NCBI GenBank assembly: GCA_023333565.1 | Contig: JAJKFH010003229.1 | Span: 4,731,001-4,795,000 of the forward strand | Direction of reading: 5' to 3' | Length of the DNA: 64,000 bases | Source of the DNA: Puffinus mauretanicus | Lineage: Eukaryota > Chordata > Aves > Procellariiformes > Procellariidae | Shown here: positions 47,581 through 57,951 of the stretch, one piece after another | Layout of the letters: each line of letters starts with the position of its first letter | Position numbering within the stretch: the first letter of the stretch is position 1 | The notes under the pieces: generated by a model | Database searches by the model: none | Told to the model about the DNA's origin: nothing | The model's input: only the letters and a program-made list of their open reading frames with translations | Program-made: the position numbers and the translations under genes

Positions 47581-48630
47581 CTTAAAAGTGGCATGGCTAT
47601 TACAGTTGTAAGTCACTTGCTAGATAGATTTACCCTATATTTATAGCGATAGCGTTACATGTACTTTCAGGTTTTAGTAATGCTAGGAAACAAATTAAAG
47701 CCACAGTTGCTTAGAAAATAATTTCCAAGCATTTTGGGGCACATATTGATGGTATGTTGCTCGATTTAACTTGCTCAGGCATTAGAGATCTCTAGGTGTT
47801 TTCCTTGTCTCAACCCTTCTTTGCCACTACAGAGCACCACTGCAAAACCCAAGCTTAGCCTGGTTGTAAGCAGCTGATGGGAGAGCTAAAACCTGAGCTG
47901 CTCACTAGCATTTTGCCATTGACAAAATTTTTTGGATCTGTTGGTCTCCGAGTTCAGTGCTGGTGCTCTCTGCTGGTTTTTTGTTGTGCTCTGTGTTCTG
48001 TTCTAGGAGGTGGTTTTGCGGAATGTTTATGTCCCAAAGGATGAGATTTCATTTTGAACCCAATTAGGATTAAAGGGCTACTTCAGCACTGTCCTCAATA
48101 AACTCGTTTGACTAGCAGAAAGCTCTGCTTGCTCTGAGCCAAAAGGCTGACATAGGAGTTGTGTCAGTAGAGGACTGACAAGGCACAGCAGTAGCTGAAG
48201 AGGGAAAAATTCAATCAGGGCAACGCTGAGGAAGAAGAAGGTTTTGAGCAGAGTGAGGTAACGAGCACAGCCATTCACTGACTACACGGGCATGTATTTG
48301 GCTCAGGTGGCAAACTGAAAACTTTCTAGGCCTTTTCTCCACCTCAAGGAGGAACAGAAAGTCCCTCTCCTTTTCAGGCTTTCCAATGGAAAGGGCTCCA
48401 GGATGCAGGGCTGGTCAGCTCAGCCCAGACCCAGGCTGACATGTCCTCCTGGCACTGCTCCATGCTAAGGGGACAAATCAGCTCAAGTCACTGCTGGTGT
48501 TGCAATAGCTACACCAGGCTCCTTCCCCCAGAGGAGAAATGCACTTGGAGAGAGAAATCCGCACACAGGCCCTTTGTTTTGTAAGGGGCCTCTCCTGCCC
48601 CTTTAGCTGACCAGTGTCCACAGGCACAGC
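47581..48630. other. Unique sequence, no gene seen
   Basis: About 1 kb between two CR1 fragments. No gene, RNA or repeat was recognised. Confidence 0.5.
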
Positions 48631-48737
48631 GCTCCTGAGCAACCTCATCTAGTTGAAGATGTCCCTGCTCATTGCAGGGGGGTTGGACTAGATGATCTTT
48701 AAAGGTCCCTTCCATCTCAAACTGTTCTATGATTCTT
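48631..48737 (+). mobile_element. CR1 LINE 3' end, 5'-truncated
   Basis: 'gctcctgagcaacctcatct' leads into 'gatgtccctgctcattgcag', a GGGGGGTTGGACTAGATGAT block, 'ctttaaaggtcccttcca', and a decayed octamer tail ending 'ctatgattctt'. This is the CR1 3' region on the plus strand, including the end of ORF2 and the 3' UTR, about 107 bp. The 'gatgtccctgc' type differs from the 47071 copy and resembles the one at 63511, suggesting the same older subfamily. Confidence 0.9.
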
Positions 48738-51700
48738 CCGGGGCTGAGGTGCTGGCAATGCAGGAGGTGTGGGTGTGGGCGTGCAGAGCCTACCTGCAAG
48801 AGGCGAAGTGGCATGTTCTGCACTCCCATTTGGGCTTGCCCTGGCAGAGGCAGGGCCTTGCATTTGACCACGTGCCTGATGTGAAGCTGCGGTACCAAAC
48901 AGGTGCTGAAGTGCCAAGGACAAAGCTATATCACCTCTTCCCTTCTGTGCAGGACTTACGAGGAAAGTCATGTGGAGGGACCATACTTGTGCTGTGAAAT
49001 AGGCATATTAGGCACTGAAGCAGGCCAATTGATTTGCCTTATTACGGGAAGCTAATATGTTGGAGATATCACAGTTTTAGGTATTTACATAAGTAAAAAA
49101 AATCTGAAAACAGAGAGGACCCTATAGTTAATCAAAGAGAGGCAAATTCAGGCTAGAAATAAGATGCTCATTTCATCCAGTGACACTAGTGCTTTAGTTT
49201 CAAGATCATTTTATACTAGCAGAAACCAGTGAGTGAAACAGCCTTGCCCTTTCACTGCTTCAATGCTTACTTCAATTCCCACACCACCCCTCTCTTAGAC
49301 ACATTAGCACAAGTGTTTTCAAGGCCATAGGGAGAACTGGGTTGGGAACCGGTCCCAGTTAGTCATCCTCTCAAAAGGAAAAGTTTGTTTTAACCCCAAT
49401 CAGCATCCCAATTTGATTCCCCGTGGCATCTCAAATGCATAGGATAATGGGAGGAGGTGAGCAGCATGGGACAAGACTGAGCAGCTGGGGGCTAAGGGCA
49501 AGACCCCCTTTGGGGGGTTCTGTTTTGGCTGACGGTGATGGTGAAACAATGGCCTAATCCCATCCCAATTCCATCACTTCTCTTGAAACCAAAATAAAAT
49601 CTCTAAGAAGTATGTTCTATCTCAACCAGGTGGACCAATTCTGTGAAAATCACTGTTTCTGTGGTAACTGATGACAAGCCTTACGCTGCTTTCAAAGAGG
49701 TGCCATTCCCAGTGGGTTCATACGTGATTCATAAGCAGAAAACCAGCAGCTCACTGGTGACAGATTCCACCTCATCCCATAGAAGAGGCCGGCAATGGAG
49801 AGATCACTTCTTCCTGTGGTGGGTAGAAGAAGCCACTCTGGTTTGAGACATTTAAAATGATCCATGGTGGAGTGCTTGAGAATTTATCATCTTCTGCCAA
49901 ACAGGGGCTAACAGGACTCTAGCAGTCCACATTTCTCTGGTAGCCTGAAGTGTGACTTCTGATATATTAATTTGTAGATAAATGGAAATGGTCATCTAGT
50001 CTGGCTTTTGCCTTCTTTTTTTCACTGGGTTACTTTTTTAGGAACAGAGGTGAATATTACTTACAAAACAAAGTCAAGCCCTTTAAACAAAAAAAGCCAG
50101 AAATGTGGTCTTCTGCAAACTAAGAGTTTCTGAATAATACTTTTATGCTCAACAACAATAAACTAAGAAGATTTTAAGAGGTTGGGAAATCAACATTTTC
50201 TATGCTTACTTATTCTTTTAGATGAAGTCGATTGTAAAAAAAAGTGCTTGGGTAATGAATGGTAAGTTATTAATGACTTTTCTGAAGAAGAAATAACAAT
50301 GTGCCTTCTGTGAATATTAAGTAAAAGTAACCTTAGGGAGATGGGTTGGGCAGTGTGAGTCATACACAGGTTTTGAATTATTGATGTTCTACAACTGTCA
50401 GCCCTTACAAGCTTGCACTGTGTATCTCAGTCCCTTCAAGGCAGGTGGAATAAGTTTCTGCAAATCCATATATGTTTCCACAATGAGATACTATGGCAGC
50501 ACACAGAGGAATTTGTAGTCGTGCTGATTTTTGAACTACCTCTCTGCAGAGTGCAGCCTCTCTTGCAAAACATCATGTAGCCATGCTTCTCCCAGGGGCT
50601 ATTCAGGCACACTTTCTGTGCTCCAGCCCAGTACATTTCCATGAGCTACTTCCCATGTGCCTATTTTGAATACTCTGTGATTGCTTTAGGAGTGCGGTTT
50701 CATTAGTTGTTTCTCAGAGCTGAGTTTGATGAAGGTGATGCTGATGGTTAACAAGTCTCTGCCCTATAACGTATCAGAAAGAAACAGATTAAGAAACTAG
50801 GAACCAGAAAGTGTGAAGATTGGGACATAAAGCATTCAAAACTTATGAAGAAGAATTAAACTGCTTGTGTGTTGTCCATCCCAGCTGCTTGCATATATGC
50901 AGTATGATGGGGTTTCCAGTTACACGCTCATGTGCTCTATTTTCTGTGACATGATGGCCCCTTTAGCACCGGATGGTGCTCATTGACTGGGTAGCAATTT
51001 ATTACTACTGTTCATTCTCAGCATTCAGTGTGTGGCCCCAGGCCTTATTTACTGCAAACCATCTAAACCCTGCACAGACTCCACTCTAATTGATTTCCTC
51101 AGCTCCACTTTGATTTAATTTATGCCACTATACAGTATGCAAGCACTAGAGATAAAAGTCACGCTTCTGCCATGAGTGGAAAAGCTTATGCTCTGTTGAA
51201 GGCTTCCCTGCAAGCTCTCCGAAGAGAGGTTGAGGGGAATTACAGTGGTCAATAGTCCTTGGACTACTGGGGAGCTTCATCCCTGTGTTTTATGGTTAGC
51301 AGTAATGGGCAGGCACTACTAGGCTTTGACTATCATTAGGAGAATCAGCAAGATGACCGTACCAGAGCGACAGAGGAGTTGTGTTGAGGTCCTGGCCTGC
51401 CTTTTAGACGAAGCTCAGGGAATCCCCCTCAGGCTGGGGGAGTTCAGGTCTCATCAAAAGACCTCTGCGTAGACATGCTACGCATGTTTGCATGACTCCC
51501 TGTGCCGATAGTTATAACCGCAATGGGTAAGTCATAGGCACGTGGAGAACCAGAGTCAACGGCTGTTCCTGATGGAAGGGTGTGACAGTAGACTTGGCAG
51601 CTGTGGGAAAAGGGGATGTGTGTCACAACTTCAACGCTGGCTGGGGGTAGGACAAAAAATCTCTTGCCTGTATGCTCTCTTCTTTTAAGAGACATGCTGG

Positions 51701-53522
51701 ATGTTTTCTTGCTGGTGCTGCTTGAAGCACAGTGGTGGCAGGGGTCCTGGTGAGTATTTTGGCCCCATAGTCGGTGGTCAGAGGTGCTCCAATTCCTTCC
51801 ATTGCATGTTAAACTCTACAGCAGAGACACTCCTGCTGCTGCAAGGCCATGTGCAGGACACCAGCTTCAGGGCACGCAGGCAGGGAGGGGTGGAGAGGGA
51901 AAGCAGAGGGAGTTGTTGCCCTACTGGCTTGTGCACAGCAATGTATATACATGAACAGCTGTCTAATAGGTGTGATATCATTTAATCCTGTCTTGATAGG
52001 CCTACATTCAGGATTTAGCATGAGGTATATAGGAAATAATGTGTAATTACTATTAGAGACAGCTTATGATAAGAATAAAAGTAGTAATTTAGGATGGATG
52101 AATAGCTGTTGCAGGCAGTGTGTGTCAGCATAGAATTAAGTATGTTAAACAGAGGTTTGATGATCAAGAAATATCGGAGGTGCAGAGAGGAGGTGGATGA
52201 GCTGGGCCAAAATATCAGAAGAAATTCTCTTACAGTCAGTTAGCCAATAAACATATTTTTTACCTTATTTAGAGTAGGACAAGAGCCTACGGTCATATCC
52301 AATTATCATATCTAGGCTAAGATATTTTATATTATTAATGAAAATTAATTAAAATTATTGTTATCTGTTACTGCAAAAGACTAATCTTGTCAACTGTTGG
52401 GGCTTCCAAGGTTGTGCCTGGGGGTCAGCGGTCCAGGCAACAGGGGAGTTGGAAACTACGTGGATAGCAGCTGTGACCACCCTGCCTGCCTGGGGCAGGA
52501 GCCTCCTGGAGCTGCCTAGGGCTTCAGGGAGGCAGTGAGCAACTCTATGCTGCAGCTGCCCTCCTCCTCATATGGCCCCTCTCATCCCCTTTGCAGCAAA
52601 TGGTGTAGCTGCTTGTGGCGCCCAGCCAGCATGGCCGGGGGATGGCTGAGAGCAGGGAAGGACAGGGCTGAGCCCTGAGCGCTGGTGACATTCCCCACTG
52701 CATTGAGCTTTGCTGTTCCCTACCAGCCTGGCTCCCTCCACTCTCCTGCCCAGCAGGGCAGAGAAATTTTGCCCAGAGGGCTGGGATCAGCCTGTAGGGT
52801 TACAGGGAGAGGGAGAGAGACGGAGTCTTGGTTTGGAGCAGTTCCCCTGCTCCTCTGTGCTCGTTCAGCATGAGCCATGGTGGTGCAGAGGTGCGGGGAG
52901 GAGCATTCCCATGCTCCTGTCCTGCCTCTACATGCCCCGCTGAGGCTTGGCTGTGTCCAGCAAGGCACCTCTGGACTCCCTCCGTGCCTGGCACAAGTGG
53001 TAAATGAGGTGCCAGATTGCTGTGTCTTGTGTGCAAAAGTGCAGCAGACAGAGAAGCTCTTCCCATCTCCTTTCCTCCTCAGCCAGGCTGCCAACTATGG
53101 GGAAACAGACTGGGGTCTTCCAAGGAAGGCCATTGTTCAAAGTGCCTTAGGACACAACCTGAGAGGGGCCTGTGGTCAGCACTCCCTGGCTGCTAGCAAG
53201 GGTGGAGATAGCTGCTAAGAGTTTGAACGCTCAAGTACATCATTGATAGTCTGCTCAAAATAGAGTGGCAGGGAGTTTATGACAATCCTGCAGTCTCTTG
53301 GGAAACTCCAATGAAGCAAATGGTTCAATGCAAATAAAAACAGACAGGTCAGGAAGAAGCTTTTCAAGCATAGAATACCAGGGCCAGAAATATCAACTGA
53401 AAAATGTGCAAACTTTTTTTTTTTTTAATATGAAGTCTATACCAAATTATCCTTGCTGGCTGTAACCATTTCCTCAGCCCCCACACAGTAGTCTGTCTTC
53501 ATTCACTGCTATGTTTTGTTTA
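48738..53522. other. Unique sequence, no gene seen
   Basis: Average-composition DNA; 52400-53200 is GC-richer with overlapping open frames on both strands (up to 124 codons), as expected from fewer stops. A remnant of an old CR1-like 3' end may lie near 49990 ('ggtcatctagtctggc'), but too little remains to annotate. A T-rich run lies near 53415. Confidence 0.45.
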
Positions 53523-53624
53523 GATTCAAAGCTTTTATGGACTGAGATCTATATCTGCTTTATGTGTTTATAAAGCTCCATATATGTCTTGGGAGTTGTT
53601 TGAACAATAATAGTAAGTAAATAG
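53523..53624 (+). mobile_element. Ancient amniote repeat 3' end (probable)
   Basis: The order 'caaagcttttatggactgag' - 'atctgctttatgtgtttata' - 'aagctccatatatgtcttgg' - 'caataatagtaagtaa' parallels an old reptile/bird dispersed element. That element's 3' end reads like TGTAAGCTCTTTGGGGCAG, then TTTGTACAGCGCCTAGCAC, then a tail of AATAATA units. The match is by layout and several short identical blocks, so it is moderately uncertain. The piece at 57068 seems to belong to the same family. Confidence 0.4.
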
Positions 53625-56151
53625 CAGGTAGTTTTGTCTGAAATGCTGCAAAATGTATACTTCAGAGTCCTGTAAGGTGCTTGATTAAGTGTATATTTGA
53701 TTTGGGAATGCAACTGTGTGTGAAATCAGATGACAAAGGTCCAGGTGAGCTCTCAAACTGGAAGTCAGCCATGTTGTGAAGATGTTTCCATTCTTATTAA
53801 GCCCCTGGTGCTGTCTGAAGGGCTAGTCTTTCCCCGACATCTGTGGTACAAGCCTGGAGTTTTCAATAAAAGTACAGAAATAAAAGTACAGAGGAAAGTC
53901 TCTGCTTTTTGCTGAGGTAAATGACAGTTGTTGATAAACTGGGTCAGCTGAAAGTGTCTGGAGGTGGGATTCATGTTACTGAACTTTAGATGTCTTGGGG
54001 TAGGTGTATACATTAGAACTGCAGCCCTGAGGTCTTTCTTGCCCTAATTTAGATACCTGCTTGAGGTTGAGATGAATCATGCCCTGCAAAGCACCTCGAT
54101 TGGCTGACTACAAAGGAAGCCTAGCTCAGTGGTTGGTGACTGCATTGGGGGAAGCCTACATGTGGGGTAGATTAATCCTGACTTAGAGGTTTTTATGCAC
54201 AACAACAAATTGATGAATATTGTGAAGGAAAATAATTGTTTCCTTTTACCTTTCACAGCAGGATGAAGGGGATTGCACCTCTGGGAAATGCAGTACTCTG
54301 GTTTCTCCTGGGATGCTTTTGCTTTTCTGGAGTTGGTGCTTCCAGAAATGACACTAGGGAGAACTATGCAAGGTAAAACTTATTTTCCAGGCTTGTATTT
54401 GGGAGTATCAGAAAACCTGTCAGAGGGCATATCTTCATGGGCAGGTACAGGCTAACTTCCACCCAGAAATCAAATAGCTGCCTTAGCACACCTGGCCACG
54501 AAGCCATCCTGGAGCATACAGAAGACCTCAGGTCTGTCTGTACATGTCTATGTAGGCATGATCTGAAGCAGTTGTCTAAAAAGGTCAACGAAAACCTAAT
54601 GCTGTGATTGAGAAAGGTTTGGATCCAGCTTCTTTGAGGTACATATGCAGGTTACACACAGTAAGATACTGGATAACAATAAGGGCCCTTGATGTAGCCC
54701 AAGGACCTAAATCACAGGAAATGTTTTAGGGATGGGGGAGTAAAAGAGTAGTTAGGAATGGAAGGGCTATGGAAATAGCAGAGAAGCAGTCTTGGAGAAG
54801 CTGTCATGATTTATAATAGCTGTGGCATTACAGGGTAGCCAGAGTCAGAGCAATCCAGAAGGTGCAAAGCCAACCATCAAGCCCTCTGTTTCACTCTCTC
54901 TTTGCTGGCATCCTACCGTTCTAGGGAAAAACGAGTGGGGAGCTGAGCACGAGTCACTCTGGGACACTCCTGGCAGTGTGTCCACGGCACAAAATCACTG
55001 CTGTGTGATCTAGCTAACAGCAGTGACCGTTCACAGTCTGCCCACACGACCATGCCTTCAGTTGCTACGTGACCTGGCAGCACAGAGCTTTCACATGACT
55101 GAGGGATGAACTATGGCCTCAGAAGATGCAGAGCAGAATATAGCATGTGATATTGAGCTGTTTATAGCAAGGTGTTACTAGTTGCCTCGAGGCAAAATCT
55201 TTGCTCTATAGTAAGCTCCTTGCACAGTGAAATGGGAGGAAAAAAATAGATGAAGCCTAGTCAGATGCTAAGAAATAAGGGCGGAGATATTCTCTAACTG
55301 CAAAATGGAGTCTACAGTCACTGGCAATCACTGTACAGATGAGAAAAAGCAAGCCACCGTACAGAAACAGTTAAGTGTGTCATCATGAGAAAAAGCAGAA
55401 CTGACAGAAGGGGGAGACTTAGTAACTGTGAGCAAGAAAATGTTCTGCTGTCATTTGTTTCTACTTTTTTCCTGGGAAACAGGACTTCGTGGGCATACTT
55501 TGTAAATAGGATCTCACCAAAGAATCTCTCTGATGTTGTCATTAATTTTTCCCTCCTTCCATAAACAAGCCTAATAGCAACTAGCTCTAATAGTACGGTA
55601 GAATGCGCTCCTCAGGAAAAAAAAGACAAGTTGCTTAAAGAGAAAAATCTTGGAAATATAATTTGTGGCACAGTTTTTATTTGGATCCGGATGTAGGATA
55701 AGATATATCCATATTTGGCTCAAACTCTTGACATGAGACTTAGAAGAGAAAAAAAAAAGGGGCCCCATCTGAACTAAGGACCTGAGAAAACTTAGGTTCC
55801 AGGCATATCCACATGAGACTCTCCAAGATAAATTAACAGTGGGCCAATTTGTAGATGTTCAGCTGGACTTAGTTTTACAGACCAAGATGTGAAAGGAGGC
55901 TAAGAACACTTCACACAGCTGTGGAATTTGCCAGGGAAACTGAACCTTCATTTGTAGCAGCTTACCAGGAAAGGAAGCAGACAAAAAGATGGAATTCAAT
56001 TGCTAGAAGCCCTACTAGTCAAGCCTTGCTTCTTCTGGTAGGCATCAAAGACAAAAAGCAATTGTAGCTTGGTATATGATATTTTTCAACTCCTGGAAAT
56101 CTTATTAAATTTGATTTAGAAAACAAGAGGATAATGCAGAAATCCAGGGAG

Positions 56152-56199
56152 GCTGGTGTGATGATCAGGCAATTAGCTGGTGTGGTGATCAAGAAAAAC
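56152..56199. repeat. Degenerate 24-bp tandem duplication
   Basis: 'gctggtgtgatgatcaggca' continuing to 56175 is followed at 56176 by 'gctggtgtggtgatcaagaa'. The first 16 bases of each unit differ at one position and the remainder has diverged. A local slippage or small duplication event is likely. Confidence 0.7.
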
Positions 56200-56283
56200 T
56201 GGCTAGAAGAGGCTTGTTATAACTTTAAGATTGGCCAAGAGAGAAAACCACAGTTGCCTAGTGAAAGTTTCTTGGAACTAAGC

Positions 56284-56304
56284 TACTGAAGCGCAGCTTC
56301 AGTA
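56284..56304. other. Perfect 9-bp inverted repeat, 3-base loop
   Basis: TACTGAAGC (56284-56292) and GCTTCAGTA (56296-56304) flank GCA, giving a tight 9-bp hairpin or near-palindrome. No RNA gene or transposon terminus is evident around it. Confidence 0.65.
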
Positions 56305-56802
56305 AGGTGGCCCGCACGCTTTTGGTTTGGATCTGGGACTGGTCCAAGAACAGTGGACGTTTGTCTACTGAACAGGCAATAAAACTACGAAATGCACAGC
56401 GGCGATGGACAGCAGTTCAAACGCAGCTCTTCTTAGACCTGTTAACAGTCCAAGAGAGCACTGTTCTTCAAGGCCTTGAGTTCCTGGCTGCATCTTGGAC
56501 TGCAAGAGACAGCACAGTCCGTGCGAAAGAGAGGGAAAGGTGTTTCAAGTTCCCTGATAAAGCTTTAGGCTGGAAAAGCTTTTTATTAATCTGTTATTCA
56601 CTGTAGCTTTGTTTTATTGGCACACAGATGAAACACCTAAGGTTTGGGGGACGAAAAGGTCCTGAAAGCTCTGGTTTCTCCCAGGGTATGCAGTTTATTT
56701 CTGCACATAAATTGAAAATTGGCCGTGACATCTGCTGTATCTGTCAGACGCTAGCACAGACACTGGCAATTAGCAAACTTTCTCATGCAGTAGCTGAACA
56801 CA

Positions 56803-56880
56803 CTGGTCGTCACCACAGCTGAGATTAGAACCAGGAACCACATGCTTCAGAGAAGCAACCCCACCACTGCATGATGTATG
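56803..56880 (-). mobile_element. MIR/core-SINE-like tRNA-derived head (probable)
   Basis: On the plus strand 'ggtcgtcaccacagctgag', 'attagaaccaggaacc', 'ttcagagaagc' and 'caccactgcatgat' correspond in order to the antisense MIR head: GGTCACACAGC, GATTCGAACCCAGG, CCAGAG and ACCACTGCGCTAT-like blocks. In sense orientation this is a polymerase III B-box-like GGTTCTAATCTC. The cloverleaf does not fold (the T-arm pairs poorly), so it is not a tRNA gene. A decayed SINE fragment is the better explanation. Confidence 0.5.
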
Positions 56881-57067
56881 AACCCAGGGAAAGCTTCTTT
56901 CTAACCTTGGCAGTGCTCAGCTCACAGAAGATGAAGTTCAGCTATTTTCTCACATTCAGAAATCCTGATGTAACTAGATGTTCTTGTAGGAAGTGGGAGG
57001 TCTAGACAAATGAAAGATTTTAGGCACTCCTATTTGGGGAGCACCCAAGGGAAGGACTGTTTGAGTA

Positions 57068-57145
57068 ATTTGTTTGTACAGTGCCTAAAATAAAGGGGTG
57101 CTGGTCCATAGTGTTAAGGGAATAGAAATAATAACAACAACAGTA
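57068..57145 (+). mobile_element. Ancient amniote repeat 3' end with AATAA/AAC tail
   Basis: 'tttgtttgtacagtgcctaa', 'aaaggggtgctggtccatag' and a tail 'aatagaaataataacaacaa' parallel the 3' end of a dispersed repeat seen in turtles and birds (TTTGTACAGCGCCTAGCAC, GGGGTCCTGGTCCATGA, AATAATAATA). The family name is uncertain. It lies about 190 bp after the MIR-like head but in opposite orientation, so they are separate insertions. Confidence 0.55.
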
Positions 57146-57903
57146 GTCTTTCCCCTTTCAGAGAGGGCTCCTCACAGGATGGACATAGAATGCAGTAGGC
57201 TGGGATTTGACCTAAGAGAGACTTGCACAGCTTTTTTTAAGTTCTGTGCGGATGGACCCTTTTTGACATCTGAATATGACTCATGCTTTATCAATGTGAC
57301 AAGTGAGGAGGAATGTGAGAGTTGGTTCTGCCTTTGCATATAGGCAGATAGGTTTCCATTGAAGATGGAGGGTTGGACATGTGCACCCAAGTGTGGAATT
57401 TGAAGTGCCAAAAATACATCCTGTAAGTTCTGAGTACTTAGTGACCACACTACAAGTTGTTGATATCCAAACCTCTTTTATACCTAGTGGTTTTCTCCAT
57501 GTGACAGACAGGAGCTATCCTTTTCCAAGGACTCTGGCAGCCCTGGCTTTGTACAAATGCTACACGTTCAGAGGATGCCTGCATTTCGTAGGGCATTTAT
57601 TGAGATGTGAAGGCATTGACTTGTATAAGAGCTGAGCACTCAGTGTTCCCAGCCCAGCTTGGCTCCCCTCTGGTGGATTTGAGGCACGCAGACAGAGGGA
57701 ACTCAGCTGTTAGGATCTTCCTTCTTGTTCAAATATAGCTGCACAGAAAAGTATAAGTGCTTTCAGACTGAGTGTCCTCTTCCTCTCAGTAATGAAGATG
57801 GCAGGATGGGCAATGCAGTGTTTTCTTCCTTTAGCCTGCTAGCAGCTCAAGCTACTGTGGCGGCTGCTCTCTGCTGAATTTCACTTGAGAGGCAGCTGCT
57901 CTT
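57146..57903. other. Unique sequence, no gene seen
   Basis: No supported gene. Open frames reach about 92 codons. The phrase 'ggctgggatttgacctaag' near 57199 could be another worn SINE box, but is too short to call. Confidence 0.45.
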
Positions 57904-57951
57904 CACATGGTGGGGTCACCAGGAGTACACCTGGTGGGGTCACCAGGAGTA
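57904..57951. repeat. 24-bp tandem duplication, 23/24 identical
   Basis: Two adjacent units (57904-57927 and 57928-57951) read cac(a/c) followed by 'tggtggggtcaccaggagta'. They differ only at the fourth base, so the duplication is probably recent. Each unit contains GGGGTCACC, a nuclear-receptor-type half-site, and the second begins with the E-box CACCTG. Function is inferred from motif only. Confidence 0.9.

Larger units (their letters stand above)
53625..56802. other. Unique sequence with two small repeats, no gene seen
   Basis: No supported gene. 56307-56606 is open for 99 codons but starts at GTG, contains no internal ATG and shows no domain. It holds a 24-bp-period duplication (56152) and a perfect palindrome (56284) described separately. 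Confidence 0.45.

Noticed and set aside
47158..47616. 152-codon open frame as a host gene
   Set aside because: Its C-terminal 114 codons are the end of CR1 ORF2 and the remainder is translated microsatellite.
56307..56606. 99-codon plus-strand frame
   Set aside because: It begins with GTG and contains no internal ATG. The sequence resembles no family I know.
56803..56880. tRNA gene
   Set aside because: It has a B-box-like string and an anticodon-arm-like hairpin, but the T-arm does not pair and no acceptor stem can be formed. A decayed SINE head fits better.
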